From the NCBI RefSeq assembly GCF_018739885.1, contig NZ_JADOES010000006.1:95958-159957 (forward strand): 64,000 nt of DNA, given 5' to 3'. Both the position numbers and the translations under genes were made by a program. A model generated the notes under the pieces. It was not told the origin of the DNA. It ran no database searches and saw nothing but the letters and a program-made list of their open reading frames with translations. Shown here one piece after another: positions 9,260 through 17,670 of this stretch (its first letter is position 1; each line of letters begins with the position of its first letter). The stretch is from Leptothoe spongobia TAU-MAC 1115. Lineage in GTDB: Bacteria; Cyanobacteriota; Cyanobacteriia; Phormidesmidales; Phormidesmidaceae.

Positions 9260-11413
9260 ATGAGAGCTGATACCGTCCCCTCATCATCAACTTGGATAGC
9301 CCCCGAGAGGTTCACCCCAGCAGAAGACGAAGGCGGTCTAAATGTGGGTGCCTTATTTAAAACACTGCAGCGTAAGTGGTGGATAATTGCAGGAATGACT
9401 GCAGTTAGTATGGGCTTGGCTGCTGCCAGGGTGCTTACTGAGAAACCGATCTATAATGGCACCTTTGAAATTTTAGTCAAGGCCCAAAGTACTGAGACAG
9501 AAGTTATCTCCAACGTTCCTGAGACAATCACGAGTCAGGATCAAGATGCTGTTAATAAGGACTTGCTCAAGATTTTAACTGGACCTGCGGTATTGCAGCC
9601 TGTGATTGAAGGGATCAAAGAACGATATCCTAACTATTGTCCTGCCACACCAGCTAACTCAGAGTCAAGTGATTCACTGGAGTTCAGTTATGACCCCTGC
9701 TATCAGATTTTGGTGAGCCGCCTACGGGTAAATCAGTTCGGTAAAGGCTCAGACATTATCCGAGTAACCTTGCAAGATCCCGATCCTCAAACAGTTCAGG
9801 TGGTCTTAAATCTGGTATCTCAAGCCTATCTTACCTACAGTCTTGAATCGAAACAGGCCGATATTCGTCGAGCTATGGAGTTTGTGGAGCAAAAACTGCC
9901 AGATTTGACGAATAAGGTAGAGTCATTACAAGATGAATTGCAATCTTTGCGGCTAGATTACAATATTATTGATCCAGATTCTCGTGGCTCGCAGCTGTCG
10001 GGTCAAGTGAATACTTTTTCTAAGCAACAGCTCGATTTAGAAATCGAGCTGGAACAAAATCGTGCAACTTATGAAAGTCTACGTGGCCAGTTAGGGGCGG
10101 GACAAGAGCAGGCATCTTCTGCCGCTTTGGAGGCAAATCCAAGATACCAATCCCTGTTAAATTCTTTACTACAGCTAGATACCCAAATTGCAGAGGCATC
10201 TACACTTTATTTGGACGGTAGTCCTGATATGGAGATCCTCAAGGAACAGCGTGAGAATTTGCTGGTACTGTTAGAGGAACAAGGTGAACAATCTCAGCGA
10301 GATTTGCTTAACCAAATGAGAGCTTTAGAAGCTCGCGAGCAGTCTCTAAATCAGACATTACAGGGACTCAGCTCAGATGTGGATGAACTCTCAGGTATTT
10401 CCCGCGAATATGTTGATATTCAGCGGGAATTAGGGATTGCAACAGAGAACCTAAACCAGTTCTTGGCTAAGCAAGCGGCGTTAGAAATTGATTCAGCTCA
10501 ACGTGAAATTCCATGGGAAATTGTAACCCCTACTACCAAACCACGGGCTCAGTCTATAAGTTTGACGCAAGACTTGATTATTGGTGGAGTGTTAGGACTT
10601 TTGCTAGGGTCAGTACTTGCATTACTGCTGGATAAATCAACCGGAGTTCTATATTTAGAGAAAGATATTCAGCGTACTATGCAGCTGCCAATCTTAGGTA
10701 AAATTCCGACACCTCAAACCACTATACCTACGGTATTGGATCCCGCTAAAGCACTGCAGCTAGCTAATGGTGATGTCAAGAAGGGGGCTACCGATCATGG
10801 AAGCAGTGTCATAATTGACGATCCGTTTATGGAAGCATTTCGCTCTCTCTATACCAACCTAAGATTGAGCAGCTCTGATCAACCCCTCAAATCGGTGGTG
10901 GTGAGTTCTATCATGGATAAAGAAGGTAAGTCGGTGGCAGCCATACATCTGGCAGAAGCAGCTGCACTTTTAGGTCAGCGAGTTTTATTAGTAGATACTA
11001 ACCTGCGAGATCCAAAGATCCATAGTTATCTCAAGTTACCAAATGATGCTGGTTTGACGGATTTGGCCTTAAGCGATGCCAATGAGTTGACTAAAAGTAC
11101 ATTTCTCCATGAGCCTATTGATGGACTTAAAGTACTCTGCGCGGGAACAAAAGGCCATGATGCCGGTCATATACTAACAACCAAGCGAGTTCAAAAGCTA
11201 ATTCAGCAGCTTAAGCCCAGATTTGACCTGGTTGTGTTTGATTCACCATCACTTCTTGGCCAGTCAGATGCTTATTTAGTTGCAGAACAAGTGGATGGTA
11301 TGTTGATTGTTGCCCGTCCTGGTCAGCTGAAACAGAATTTACTTGATCAAGCCATGGACCAGCTGCGAATTGCCAATGTTAATGTCTTTGGTGTCGCTAT
11401 TCGAGAAAGCTAA
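9260..11413 (+). CDS. Wzc/GumC-like polysaccharide co-polymerase with BY-kinase-like domain
   Basis: 717 residues. An N-terminal Wzz domain has a membrane segment (WWIIAGMTAVSMGLAAARV, about 37-55), then a periplasmic coiled coil with the GNVR-like region, a second membrane segment (LIIGGVLGLLLGSVLALLL) and a cytoplasmic P-loop domain. The P-loop reads SSIMDKEGKSVAA, so the glycine usual before EGKS is lysine; Walker A' is VLLVDTNLRDP and Walker B LVVFDSP. The protein ends soon after (FGVAIRES) without the tyrosine-rich tail of tyrosine autokinases. It probably controls chain length and gates the OPX channel; kinase activity is doubtful. Gap to the OPX gene is 75 bases. Confidence 0.85.
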   Translation: MRADTVPSSSTWIAPERFTPAEDEGGLNVGALFKTLQRKWWIIAGMTAVSMGLAAARVLTEKPIYNGTFEILVKAQSTETEVISNVPETITSQDQDAVNKDLLKILTGPAVLQPVIEGIKERYPNYCPATPANSESSDSLEFSYDPCYQILVSRLRVNQFGKGSDIIRVTLQDPDPQTVQVVLNLVSQAYLTYSLESKQADIRRAMEFVEQKLPDLTNKVESLQDELQSLRLDYNIIDPDSRGSQLSGQVNTFSKQQLDLEIELEQNRATYESLRGQLGAGQEQASSAALEANPRYQSLLNSLLQLDTQIAEASTLYLDGSPDMEILKEQRENLLVLLEEQGEQSQRDLLNQMRALEAREQSLNQTLQGLSSDVDELSGISREYVDIQRELGIATENLNQFLAKQAALEIDSAQREIPWEIVTPTTKPRAQSISLTQDLIIGGVLGLLLGSVLALLLDKSTGVLYLEKDIQRTMQLPILGKIPTPQTTIPTVLDPAKALQLANGDVKKGATDHGSSVIIDDPFMEAFRSLYTNLRLSSSDQPLKSVVVSSIMDKEGKSVAAIHLAEAAALLGQRVLLVDTNLRDPKIHSYLKLPNDAGLTDLALSDANELTKSTFLHEPIDGLKVLCAGTKGHDAGHILTTKRVQKLIQQLKPRFDLVVFDSPSLLGQSDAYLVAEQVDGMLIVARPGQLKQNLLDQAMDQLRIANVNVFGVAIRES

Positions 11414-11487
11414 ATACTGGACGGCTAAAGTTGATGGCTCCTTAACGGCGTTGTTATCGTACCTTAGTATCAGGCTTTTAGATATGG

Positions 11488-11520
11488 GGAGAGTATTGCT
11501 AGATGTTGGCAATACTCTCC
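11488..11520 (+). terminator. Hairpin terminator after the Wzc-like gene
   Basis: A 12-bp perfect stem, GGAGAGTATTGC at 11488-11499 and GCAATACTCTCC at 11509-11520, encloses a 9-base loop and is followed by TTAAAT. The T-run is short, so termination may be partial. It lies 75 bases after the stop codon. Confidence 0.6.
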
Positions 11521-11663
11521 TTAAATGTATAAAGGTGCTAAATCACGTTCAAAATCGTTGTTTTGCTTTGGAAAAAACGACAATTCTAAACGTGGACAAG
11601 ATTTAATGATTTTTCTTCCTATCCTTTATCTGTTCTAGAACTTTCTAGACAATTCTGAGCTCT

Positions 11664-12569
11664 ATGTCCAGTGTTCTCTTAGCACCCACTGCTGTATCAG
11701 CATTGTGGCCATATTTGAATGTCAGCGAGCAGATTGATATCAACGAGCAAGGTATCCCTGAACATCGCCTATCGTGCTATAGCGAAGGGATGCAGGCTAA
11801 TATTACCTTTTTAGAAAATCCAGAATGGTGCCAGTACTATTTTGATACCCATCATCGGGCAGAGACTTTTCATGCTAGGTGGCTAACGGCGACGGGAAGT
11901 TGGGATGACAAAATAGTGGTGGATATTGGCTGTGGGCCAGGAAATGTCTATGCCACTGTGGGGGGACAACCTAAGGCTCTAATTGGTGTAGATATTTCTC
12001 CTAGAGCATTGAAAATGGCAGAAAGCGTTGGCTATACTCCACTGTTAGCCGATGCCCATAATCTGCCATTAGTTGATAGATTTGCCGATATTGTGGTGCT
12101 AAATGCGACATTGCATCACTGCGATGATATGGCCAAAGTGCTGGCAGAAGCAGCTCGTTTGGTAAAACCTGGTGGCATATTGTTGACAGATCAAGATCCA
12201 CAGCGTTCCGCATGGAATTTTAAGGGCCTAGGGTTGTTGCTACGGCAGATTCGTTTCCCTTTTTATAAGATGATCCGCAGTGTTCATTATTTACCTAGGG
12301 AATATCGCCTTGCTAGACGAGCCACAGAAATCCATAACCGTAAGCCAGGGGATGGCTTAGACATAGAGTTTTATGCCCAGGTACTGGAGCCACTGGGGTT
12401 TATTGTGACAGTGCATCCTCACAACCATGACCTCGGTACAGAAGTGCTCAAAGGAGAGTATGGCAAAGGCTCCTGGCGATTGCGTCTGAGTCAGTGGCTA
12501 TCAGGCATTGATATAGAGTCAGCTGCCGCTGCCCAATCCATGATCTGTATTGCCACTTGCCTCAAGTAA
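11664..12569 (+). CDS. Class I SAM-dependent methyltransferase
   Basis: 301 residues. The SAM-binding motif VVDIGCGPGNVYA (about 88-100) is followed by acidic motif II (LIGVDISPRAL), motif post-I (ADIVVLNATLHHCDD) and LVKPGGILLTDQDP, typical of Methyltransf_11 enzymes. The N-terminal 80 residues and the C-terminal lobe would define the substrate, which is not evident. It follows the polysaccharide export pair after a hairpin terminator, so it probably has its own promoter. It could methylate a sugar, lipid or small metabolite. Confidence 0.8.
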   Translation: MSSVLLAPTAVSALWPYLNVSEQIDINEQGIPEHRLSCYSEGMQANITFLENPEWCQYYFDTHHRAETFHARWLTATGSWDDKIVVDIGCGPGNVYATVGGQPKALIGVDISPRALKMAESVGYTPLLADAHNLPLVDRFADIVVLNATLHHCDDMAKVLAEAARLVKPGGILLTDQDPQRSAWNFKGLGLLLRQIRFPFYKMIRSVHYLPREYRLARRATEIHNRKPGDGLDIEFYAQVLEPLGFIVTVHPHNHDLGTEVLKGEYGKGSWRLRLSQWLSGIDIESAAAAQSMICIATCLK

Positions 12570-12596
12570 CCTGGACTATGTCTTAGACCATCCAGG
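12570..12596. terminator. Possible terminator between convergent genes
   Basis: CCTGGA at 12570-12575 and TCCAGG at 12591-12596 form a short stem immediately after the methyltransferase stop, between convergent genes. There is no good T-run, so the call is weak. Confidence 0.3.
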
Positions 12597-12618
12597 ATTT
12601 GACTTTCTAATAATTTTG

Positions 12619-13965
12619 CTAATTGCGTACTTGCTGCAACTCGTTGAGTTTATTTTGAGCCTGAGTCTGCAACTGTTGGGCTTCTGCAGAGACAGTAGTA
12701 TCAGCTGGAACTGTTCCTAGGTTGTTGATAACCTTCTGTAACTCTGCCTGTAAACCACGAATTTCACCTCGCTCAGCTTTATCGATGAGCTGAATAACTG
12801 TATCACGAACTTTCTGTATGGTGGCTACTGCTTCTTGCTCCCTAAGCTTTTGGGTTTCTATTTGTCCTTGATTAACGATGTATTGAGCTTTTATTTTTTG
12901 TGCCTCAATATAGCCAGGACTGCCCTCAGGCACTCTGTTTAGAGCCAGAATGGCTTCTTCCCAAAGATTTTCTGCCTGTTCCCATTTGCTAGCTAGATGG
13001 GGTGGTCCTTGTACAAGTTGGGCTGCTTGTATCCCATAGTTTTTGGCTACAGTGACTAGATCGTTAGACTGTTGAACATCCGCTGTGGTCCCGGCTAAGC
13101 TGGAGTAATCTCGCTGAAATGCTTCTAGTCGTTTTTGAGCTTGACTACTTGCCAATGTGCCGTTGGGAATTTCGTTTAGTTGGTCCATGCCTGCTTGCCA
13201 GGCGGCTAGCACGGCAGTCTTCTCTGCCGCAGCCTCTACGGTTTGGTATTGTTCCTTCGCCGTTTCAATCGCTAGGGCAGCTGTATCTAACTGTTGCAGC
13301 GCATTTTGTTCCTGAAAAATTTGGGCCTCCATGCGACCAATGAGTGCACGGGCATCTTGAAATTCGTCTAGGGTAAATTTCCAGCCACAGCTAAAGAATT
13401 GACAATATCGTTGGGGATAATAGCCAAGAAACCACACCGGTAGTTGATCCAGATGTTTTTGGGCTTGAGCCGATTTGGCTGCACCGAGCTCAAAATCAGC
13501 AGCACTGGTGGCATTGTTAATGAGTTGGTCGGCTTGTTCAGTGTAAATAATAGTCTGGCGATAGTTATGGTCCATGCGCATAAAACTGGGTAGCAACAGC
13601 ATCGGAGCTACCTTGGACACTGGCCAGCGCACCATTGGATACGGAAGATTAACAAACCATAGCCCGCCAGCTAGAGCGGCTACTCCGGCAGTAAGGCCGA
13701 TAACCCACTTGGCAGGTCGAATAGCTGGATTGGGTAGGTTTAGTTTGGCTGATTGTTTGAGGATTTTTTCGTCAAATTCTGGAAAGATATCGTCTATAGC
13801 GTCCTTTATCTCCGCATAAGTTGCTGGTGTTCCTTCTTGTTCACACATCTTTTGAAGGCGCTTAGCTACGATATTACGGCGTATTTGTTCGGCCGGTTTT
13901 CCCTCACAAAGACGTTGGAGTTCTTTATCTAGCAATGAATAAGCGCGATTGGAAAGACGAGGCAT
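12619..13965 (-). CDS. Cyanobacterial hypothetical protein with one membrane segment and coiled-coil region
   Basis: 448 residues, no family I can name. Residues 1-85 look like a small helical cytoplasmic domain (RLSNRAYSLLDKELQRLCEGK...). A hydrophobic segment at about 88-106 (WVIGLTAGVAALAGGLWFV) follows. The remaining 340 residues are helical and rich in Gln, Ala and Glu, with a repeated pattern of W-x-x-A-x5-L-x-x-(I/V)-P-x-G and a following QAQKRL- or EAQKIK-like stretch, at about 265-290 and 335-355. This suggests a repeat scaffold outside the membrane. It is convergent with the methyltransferase and followed on the same strand by nothing related. Confidence 0.6.
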   Translation of the reverse strand: MPRLSNRAYSLLDKELQRLCEGKPAEQIRRNIVAKRLQKMCEQEGTPATYAEIKDAIDDIFPEFDEKILKQSAKLNLPNPAIRPAKWVIGLTAGVAALAGGLWFVNLPYPMVRWPVSKVAPMLLLPSFMRMDHNYRQTIIYTEQADQLINNATSAADFELGAAKSAQAQKHLDQLPVWFLGYYPQRYCQFFSCGWKFTLDEFQDARALIGRMEAQIFQEQNALQQLDTAALAIETAKEQYQTVEAAAEKTAVLAAWQAGMDQLNEIPNGTLASSQAQKRLEAFQRDYSSLAGTTADVQQSNDLVTVAKNYGIQAAQLVQGPPHLASKWEQAENLWEEAILALNRVPEGSPGYIEAQKIKAQYIVNQGQIETQKLREQEAVATIQKVRDTVIQLIDKAERGEIRGLQAELQKVINNLGTVPADTTVSAEAQQLQTQAQNKLNELQQVRN

Positions 13966-14149
13966 AGGTACTCAGAGATGGACGCAGGACTGTAATACAC
14001 ATGTCGTTGCCGATATTGAGGATGATTCGAATCTGCGAGGGGCTGATCAATAGCCGACAAAACAGATAGACTTAGACACCCATGTGGCAACCCACATTCA
14101 TAGGGTAGCTTAGGTCTTTCGCTAGTCCTTTAGACTAGAGTCCAATATC

Positions 14150-14929
14150 TTAAACATAGCGGGTCAGACCAATGCGGTAGCGCTGCTTTTTCGTAATCAT
14201 GACATCGCCGATTTCCAAGCGGCCTTTGCCACGGATGGCGACTAGATCACCTGATTTTAAGGAGTGACTCGATTGGGAAATAGGCTTCCAGTTGACCCGT
14301 ACATCTCCGGCGGTGATCATATCGGCCATTTTGCTACGGGACATGCCAAATCCTGCGGAAGCTACGGCATCTAAACGCATGGACGCTTCTACCGTCGTCA
14401 TTTCTTTTTTCTTGGGTTCCCGTACTCGAAGCTCATTCCAGTCGATGGGCTTAGTTTTGACTGGCACCGAACGCACTTGGATCAGGCTCATCTGCAAAAA
14501 TTCGACTAGCTCAGGGACGACGATAATTTGGGCCCCTCGCTCCCCAAGGACGATGATATCTCCTACCTTTTCTCGGACAATGCCGGTACCTAACAGTGCA
14601 CCTAAAAAATCTCGATGGGTGGCGGTGTCAAATAGGAAATTGCCTGCCACATTCAATAGGGATAAGGGAAGCGCCTGGCCCTCTAGTGGAATTTCTGATC
14701 TCGCAATGGTTAATCGTTGTCGCTCAGCTTGGGGATATCCTCCCTGGGTCTGGGTGTGGATATCGGTCAGACGACCAAACATTGCCTGGGCCTCATATAG
14801 CTCTGGAGGGGAGAGAAAATCCGTTGTGACCGGCTCCCAAGTACGAATGGCCTGATCGGCTTTATCAATTACACGAGCTAGAGTGTCAGTATTTTCCGAA
14901 CCCTTGAGCAGGTCATCTTTGGGCAGCAT
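14150..14929 (-). CDS. Photosystem II S4 domain protein (YlmH-like RNA-binding protein)
   Basis: About 259 residues from ATG 14929 (a TTG at 14944 is possible). The N-terminal region contains GGYPQAERQRLTIA, characteristic of the YlmH group, and the C-terminal S4 RNA-binding domain is visible at about 180-245 (MRLDAVASAGFGMSRSKMADMITAGDVRVNWK). In cyanobacteria and plants these are annotated as photosystem II S4 domain proteins; they bind RNA or ribosomes, and the precise photosynthetic role is poorly defined. Flanking genes are unrelated, so it is probably monocistronic. Confidence 0.85.
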   Translation of the reverse strand: MLPKDDLLKGSENTDTLARVIDKADQAIRTWEPVTTDFLSPPELYEAQAMFGRLTDIHTQTQGGYPQAERQRLTIARSEIPLEGQALPLSLLNVAGNFLFDTATHRDFLGALLGTGIVREKVGDIIVLGERGAQIIVVPELVEFLQMSLIQVRSVPVKTKPIDWNELRVREPKKKEMTTVEASMRLDAVASAGFGMSRSKMADMITAGDVRVNWKPISQSSHSLKSGDLVAIRGKGRLEIGDVMITKKQRYRIGLTRYV

Positions 14930-15830
14930 GGGCACAGGTTGCAATGAAATGACTACGTAATTCTATAGTATGTGTGTTTGACGACGGTGCTGAGTTTGAT
15001 TGCTATGTGCTCCTCAAAACAAGCTACTTTATATAAGCATTTAGGAAATTACATTGATTGTGACAAATATGGTTACTTGATATAGATAAATTGGCTATCG
15101 TTAGTCTGCTCAATATATTAGAAAATTATCTTCGTATGCTTTAGAAGCGTTTGTTAGAATTGTTGTGATGAGATTATCTTTTTGTTTGTTGCTGAAAGGA
15201 TGGCAGGAGATGTGTCACTATTCATATCGGCACATATTGAAACTTCAATGACAACAGACGCGCTACCTTACTTGTCATATAGGGACACATGTCATAAACA
15301 AGATATCTTGCTGTATATCCTAAATGGTCTTGAAGCCCTCTTCCTTAATAGTTTTGATTCTTGAAAAGATTGTTTTTTGATCGAATTTAGTCTGGAAGTG
15401 TTGACATAGTTACCTATAGTTTATATGATCAATGAAAGTGCAGCCTGCCACAGAAAACTCATAAAGTTTCACATTTGAGAAGAAAATGCGGCGTTAGAGT
15501 TTTCACCATTGCATCAAGTCTTTTAATCAATGTTTTTGATGCTCGGGTGGACATGGTGATTTTTTAGGCTAGTGAAGTTAACGCTGTGGAAAAGAGTTCC
15601 CAGTTACCTATAGTAACTGACATTTGCCTGTAGTAATTGATTTTTCAAGATGGTGAGCTTAGTAGCTCAGTGGATTAGTCTACTGTTGCGATCGCATCTA
15701 TGCCTCACCTCAACATCACCCTTTACGTGTGTTCAAAGCTAGAGACCCCTTGTTAGTGGTCAGAAGGAATCTTTTCTTCTTTCAAGGGTTGCAGATACCA
15801 CTTGCAATCTAATTTTTAAAAGCGAAGAAC
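14930..15830. other. 900-base intergenic region upstream of the first CAP-RTX gene
   Basis: AT-rich, no convincing gene; a 60-codon frame at 15182-15364 has no ribosome binding site or homology. An identical 13-mer AGTTACCTATAGT occurs at 15408-15420 and 15602-15614, the second inside the inverted repeat CAGTTAC-CTATA-GTAACTG (15601-15619). These may be regulator sites for the CAP-RTX gene. A HIP1 octamer lies near 15690. Confidence 0.4.
15601..15619. repeat. Inverted repeat containing a duplicated 13-mer
   Basis: CAGTTAC and GTAACTG flank CTATA. The 13-mer AGTTACCTATAGT within it occurs identically about 194 bases upstream at 15408. It lies about 210 bases upstream of the CAP-RTX start and may be an operator. 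Confidence 0.35.
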
Positions 15831-16964
15831 ATGCAGAATCAAGCGTTTGAAAACGAAGTCCTGAGACTAACCAATGAATTTCGTAAAGAAAATGGTCTAA
15901 AGGCTCTCGTTCTGGATACAAACCTGGATGAAACAGCCGATAAGCATAGCAAGGACATGGCTGATCAAGACTACTTTTCCCATACGGGGAAAGATGGGTC
16001 TAAGCCTTGGGACCGTGCGAAAGATGAAGGTTATGAATCGGGCACTGTTGGTGAAAATATTGCAGCTGGTTATGGTTCTGCCAAAGCTGTCGTCGAAGGC
16101 TGGAAGAATAGCCCTGGTCACCGTGCCAACATGCTCAATGCCAACTATAACGAGATTGGCGTTGGTCACTACTATTTAGCAAATGATACGGGTAGTGTTA
16201 ACTATGGGCACTATTGGACCCAGGTATTTGGTAAAGGAACTATTGAAAATCCTGCACCCAACCCTGAACCCACTCCTGAGCCTCCAGCCCCCACTCCCAC
16301 CCCTCCCTCAGGCCCCAATGTAATCACGAGTAACAATGCTGTTATTCGTGGTACTAATCGGGCTGACAAGATTATTGGTGGCTCCAGGAGCCAGACCATC
16401 GGTGGAAAACAGGGTAACGATATTATTGGAGGCAAAGGCGGTAACGATCGGATCTTCGGCGATCAAGGCGCTGATAAGCTATTTGGCGATGCAGGTAATG
16501 ATCTTGTTTCCGGAGGATCGGGCAATGATCATGTTGCTGGCGGATCAGGTAATGACCGGATTCTCGGTGGCACCGGCTCCGATAAGCTCGTTGGTGGTAG
16601 TGGCAACGACATCCTGCAAGGATCAAAGGGAGGAACTGCATCCGAAAAAGATGTGATGACCGGTGGCAAGGGCCGCGATACCTTTATCTTGGGTAACAAG
16701 TCTGGTGCGTTTTATGATGATGGCAATTCAGGTTCCATGGGACTATCAAACTATGCCCTCATCACTGACCTGAAAGTGGGCCAGGGCGATCGAATCCAGC
16801 TCAGTAACGATCATGACTATCGTTTGGGCTCGGCTCCCAACGGTGTCGATAGTGGTCGTGCCTTGTTTATCGACAATGGTGCTGGTCAGCAAGATGAGCT
16901 GGTTGCTGTCATTCGTGGTTCGGGTAACCTTAACCTCAACAGCAGCACCTTTCAGTACGTCTAA
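15831..16964 (+). CDS. Secreted CAP-domain protein with RTX calcium-binding repeats
   Basis: 377 residues. Residues 5-140 are a CAP/SCP domain (TNEFRKENGL, HSKDMADQDYFSH, GENIAAGY, WKNSPGHRANML, GVGHYY, HYWTQVFG). A Pro-rich linker follows at about 143-160, then eight or nine RTX-like nonapeptides (GGKGGNDRIFGDQGADKLFGD style) and a C-terminal segment ending STFQYV. There is no N-terminal signal peptide; RTX proteins usually leave by type I secretion using the C-terminus and fold on binding calcium outside. CAP domains bind lipids or act in adhesion or proteolysis; the role here is unknown. It is a paralogue of the gene at 17671. GAAGAA precedes the ATG. Confidence 0.85.
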   Translation: MQNQAFENEVLRLTNEFRKENGLKALVLDTNLDETADKHSKDMADQDYFSHTGKDGSKPWDRAKDEGYESGTVGENIAAGYGSAKAVVEGWKNSPGHRANMLNANYNEIGVGHYYLANDTGSVNYGHYWTQVFGKGTIENPAPNPEPTPEPPAPTPTPPSGPNVITSNNAVIRGTNRADKIIGGSRSQTIGGKQGNDIIGGKGGNDRIFGDQGADKLFGDAGNDLVSGGSGNDHVAGGSGNDRILGGTGSDKLVGGSGNDILQGSKGGTASEKDVMTGGKGRDTFILGNKSGAFYDDGNSGSMGLSNYALITDLKVGQGDRIQLSNDHDYRLGSAPNGVDSGRALFIDNGAGQQDELVAVIRGSGNLNLNSSTFQYV

Positions 16965-17670
16965 TCAGGATGTCTAAATAGTCCTGATGCCAATAGTTAA
17001 GGGATAAGGATTTAACCTGTAATTTAGTGAAATAGTCTGTTCGATAAGAAGCCTATCTTATTTGAGCAGACTATTTCCCAGATTGTACAATCTAGCTTCC
17101 TTAGAACTGGGGTAGATTCTTGTTGTTATACCCAATCCAAATTTATTAACCCCGATCGAAGCATATCAGTAGATTAAAGGGGCGATGTGGCTGTTCCCCA
17201 AGGCAGAAGTGTGCTATCCGAGCCTGGTACAAACGTGTGTGCAAACGTGGACTCGATGAGTTTGAGAATTTTTGAGAAACGGTGGACACCTGGCTCGATC
17301 AAATTACGAACTACTTTCTAGACGAGTGGTCAAGCGGCTTTGTTGAGGATGTTAATAAGCGAGTGAAGGTGCTCAAGCGACGTTGCTATGGCATCTTTGA
17401 TGTGGAGAGGATTCTCCAACGACTCACACTCGATATTAACGGATATGAGAGATTTGGTTACCTGTAACACTCACTACATCTAGTAGGTACCACATCACAA
17501 CAGATATTCCCTGATCTAGTTTTTGATGATGGACGCTTTGATAAGCGACCGTTTCTAACATTTTCCGATTCTGCAAACTCTTACCAATCACTAGTTCGAG
17601 CAGACATTCCCCTATGTGGGTGCTGCCGAATTCATTGGCTATTCATTTAACATTTAAGGAGAATAAGCAT
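16965..17670. other. Spacer between the two CAP-RTX genes
   Basis: About 700 bases. The central part (about 17200-17467) is a decayed ISL3-type transposase fragment, annotated separately. GAAATAGTCTG at 17029-17039 and CAGACTATTTC at 17067-17077 form a near-perfect stem that may end the first transcript. The rest should contain the promoter of the second CAP-RTX gene. Confidence 0.4.
17201..17467 (+). pseudogene. ISL3-family transposase C-terminal remnant
   Basis: The frame reads ...AIRAWYKRVCKRGLDEFENF, a TGA stop at 17273-17275, then ETVDTWLDQITNYFLDEWSSGFVEDVNKRVKVLKRRCYGIFDVERILQRLTLDINGY (given here across the stop). The pattern of W..I.NYF....SG..E..N...K..KRR.YG is the C-terminal end of ISL3 transposases. 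The N-terminal two thirds are missing, a stop interrupts the frame, and SGFVE is followed by D-V-N rather than the usual G-x-N. No intact terminal repeats were seen. This is an old, dead insertion. Confidence 0.7.

Noticed and set aside
11343..11606. 87-codon plus-strand frame overlapping the end of the Wzc-like gene
   Set aside because: It runs through the terminator hairpin and shows no homology; it does not restore the missing tyrosine tail by frameshift.
14010..14045. GATTCGAATC resembling a tRNA T-arm
   Set aside because: No other tRNA arm can be folded around it.
15182..15364. 60-codon open frame in the gap before the first CAP-RTX gene
   Set aside because: No ribosome binding site, no recognisable protein pattern and no neighbours suggesting function.
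15652..15715. TAGCTCAGTGGATTAG looks like a tRNA D-arm, with GGTGAG/CTCACC nearby
   Set aside because: The D-stem does not close, and there is no anticodon stem, TTCGA/TTCAA T-arm or full acceptor stem at the right spacing.
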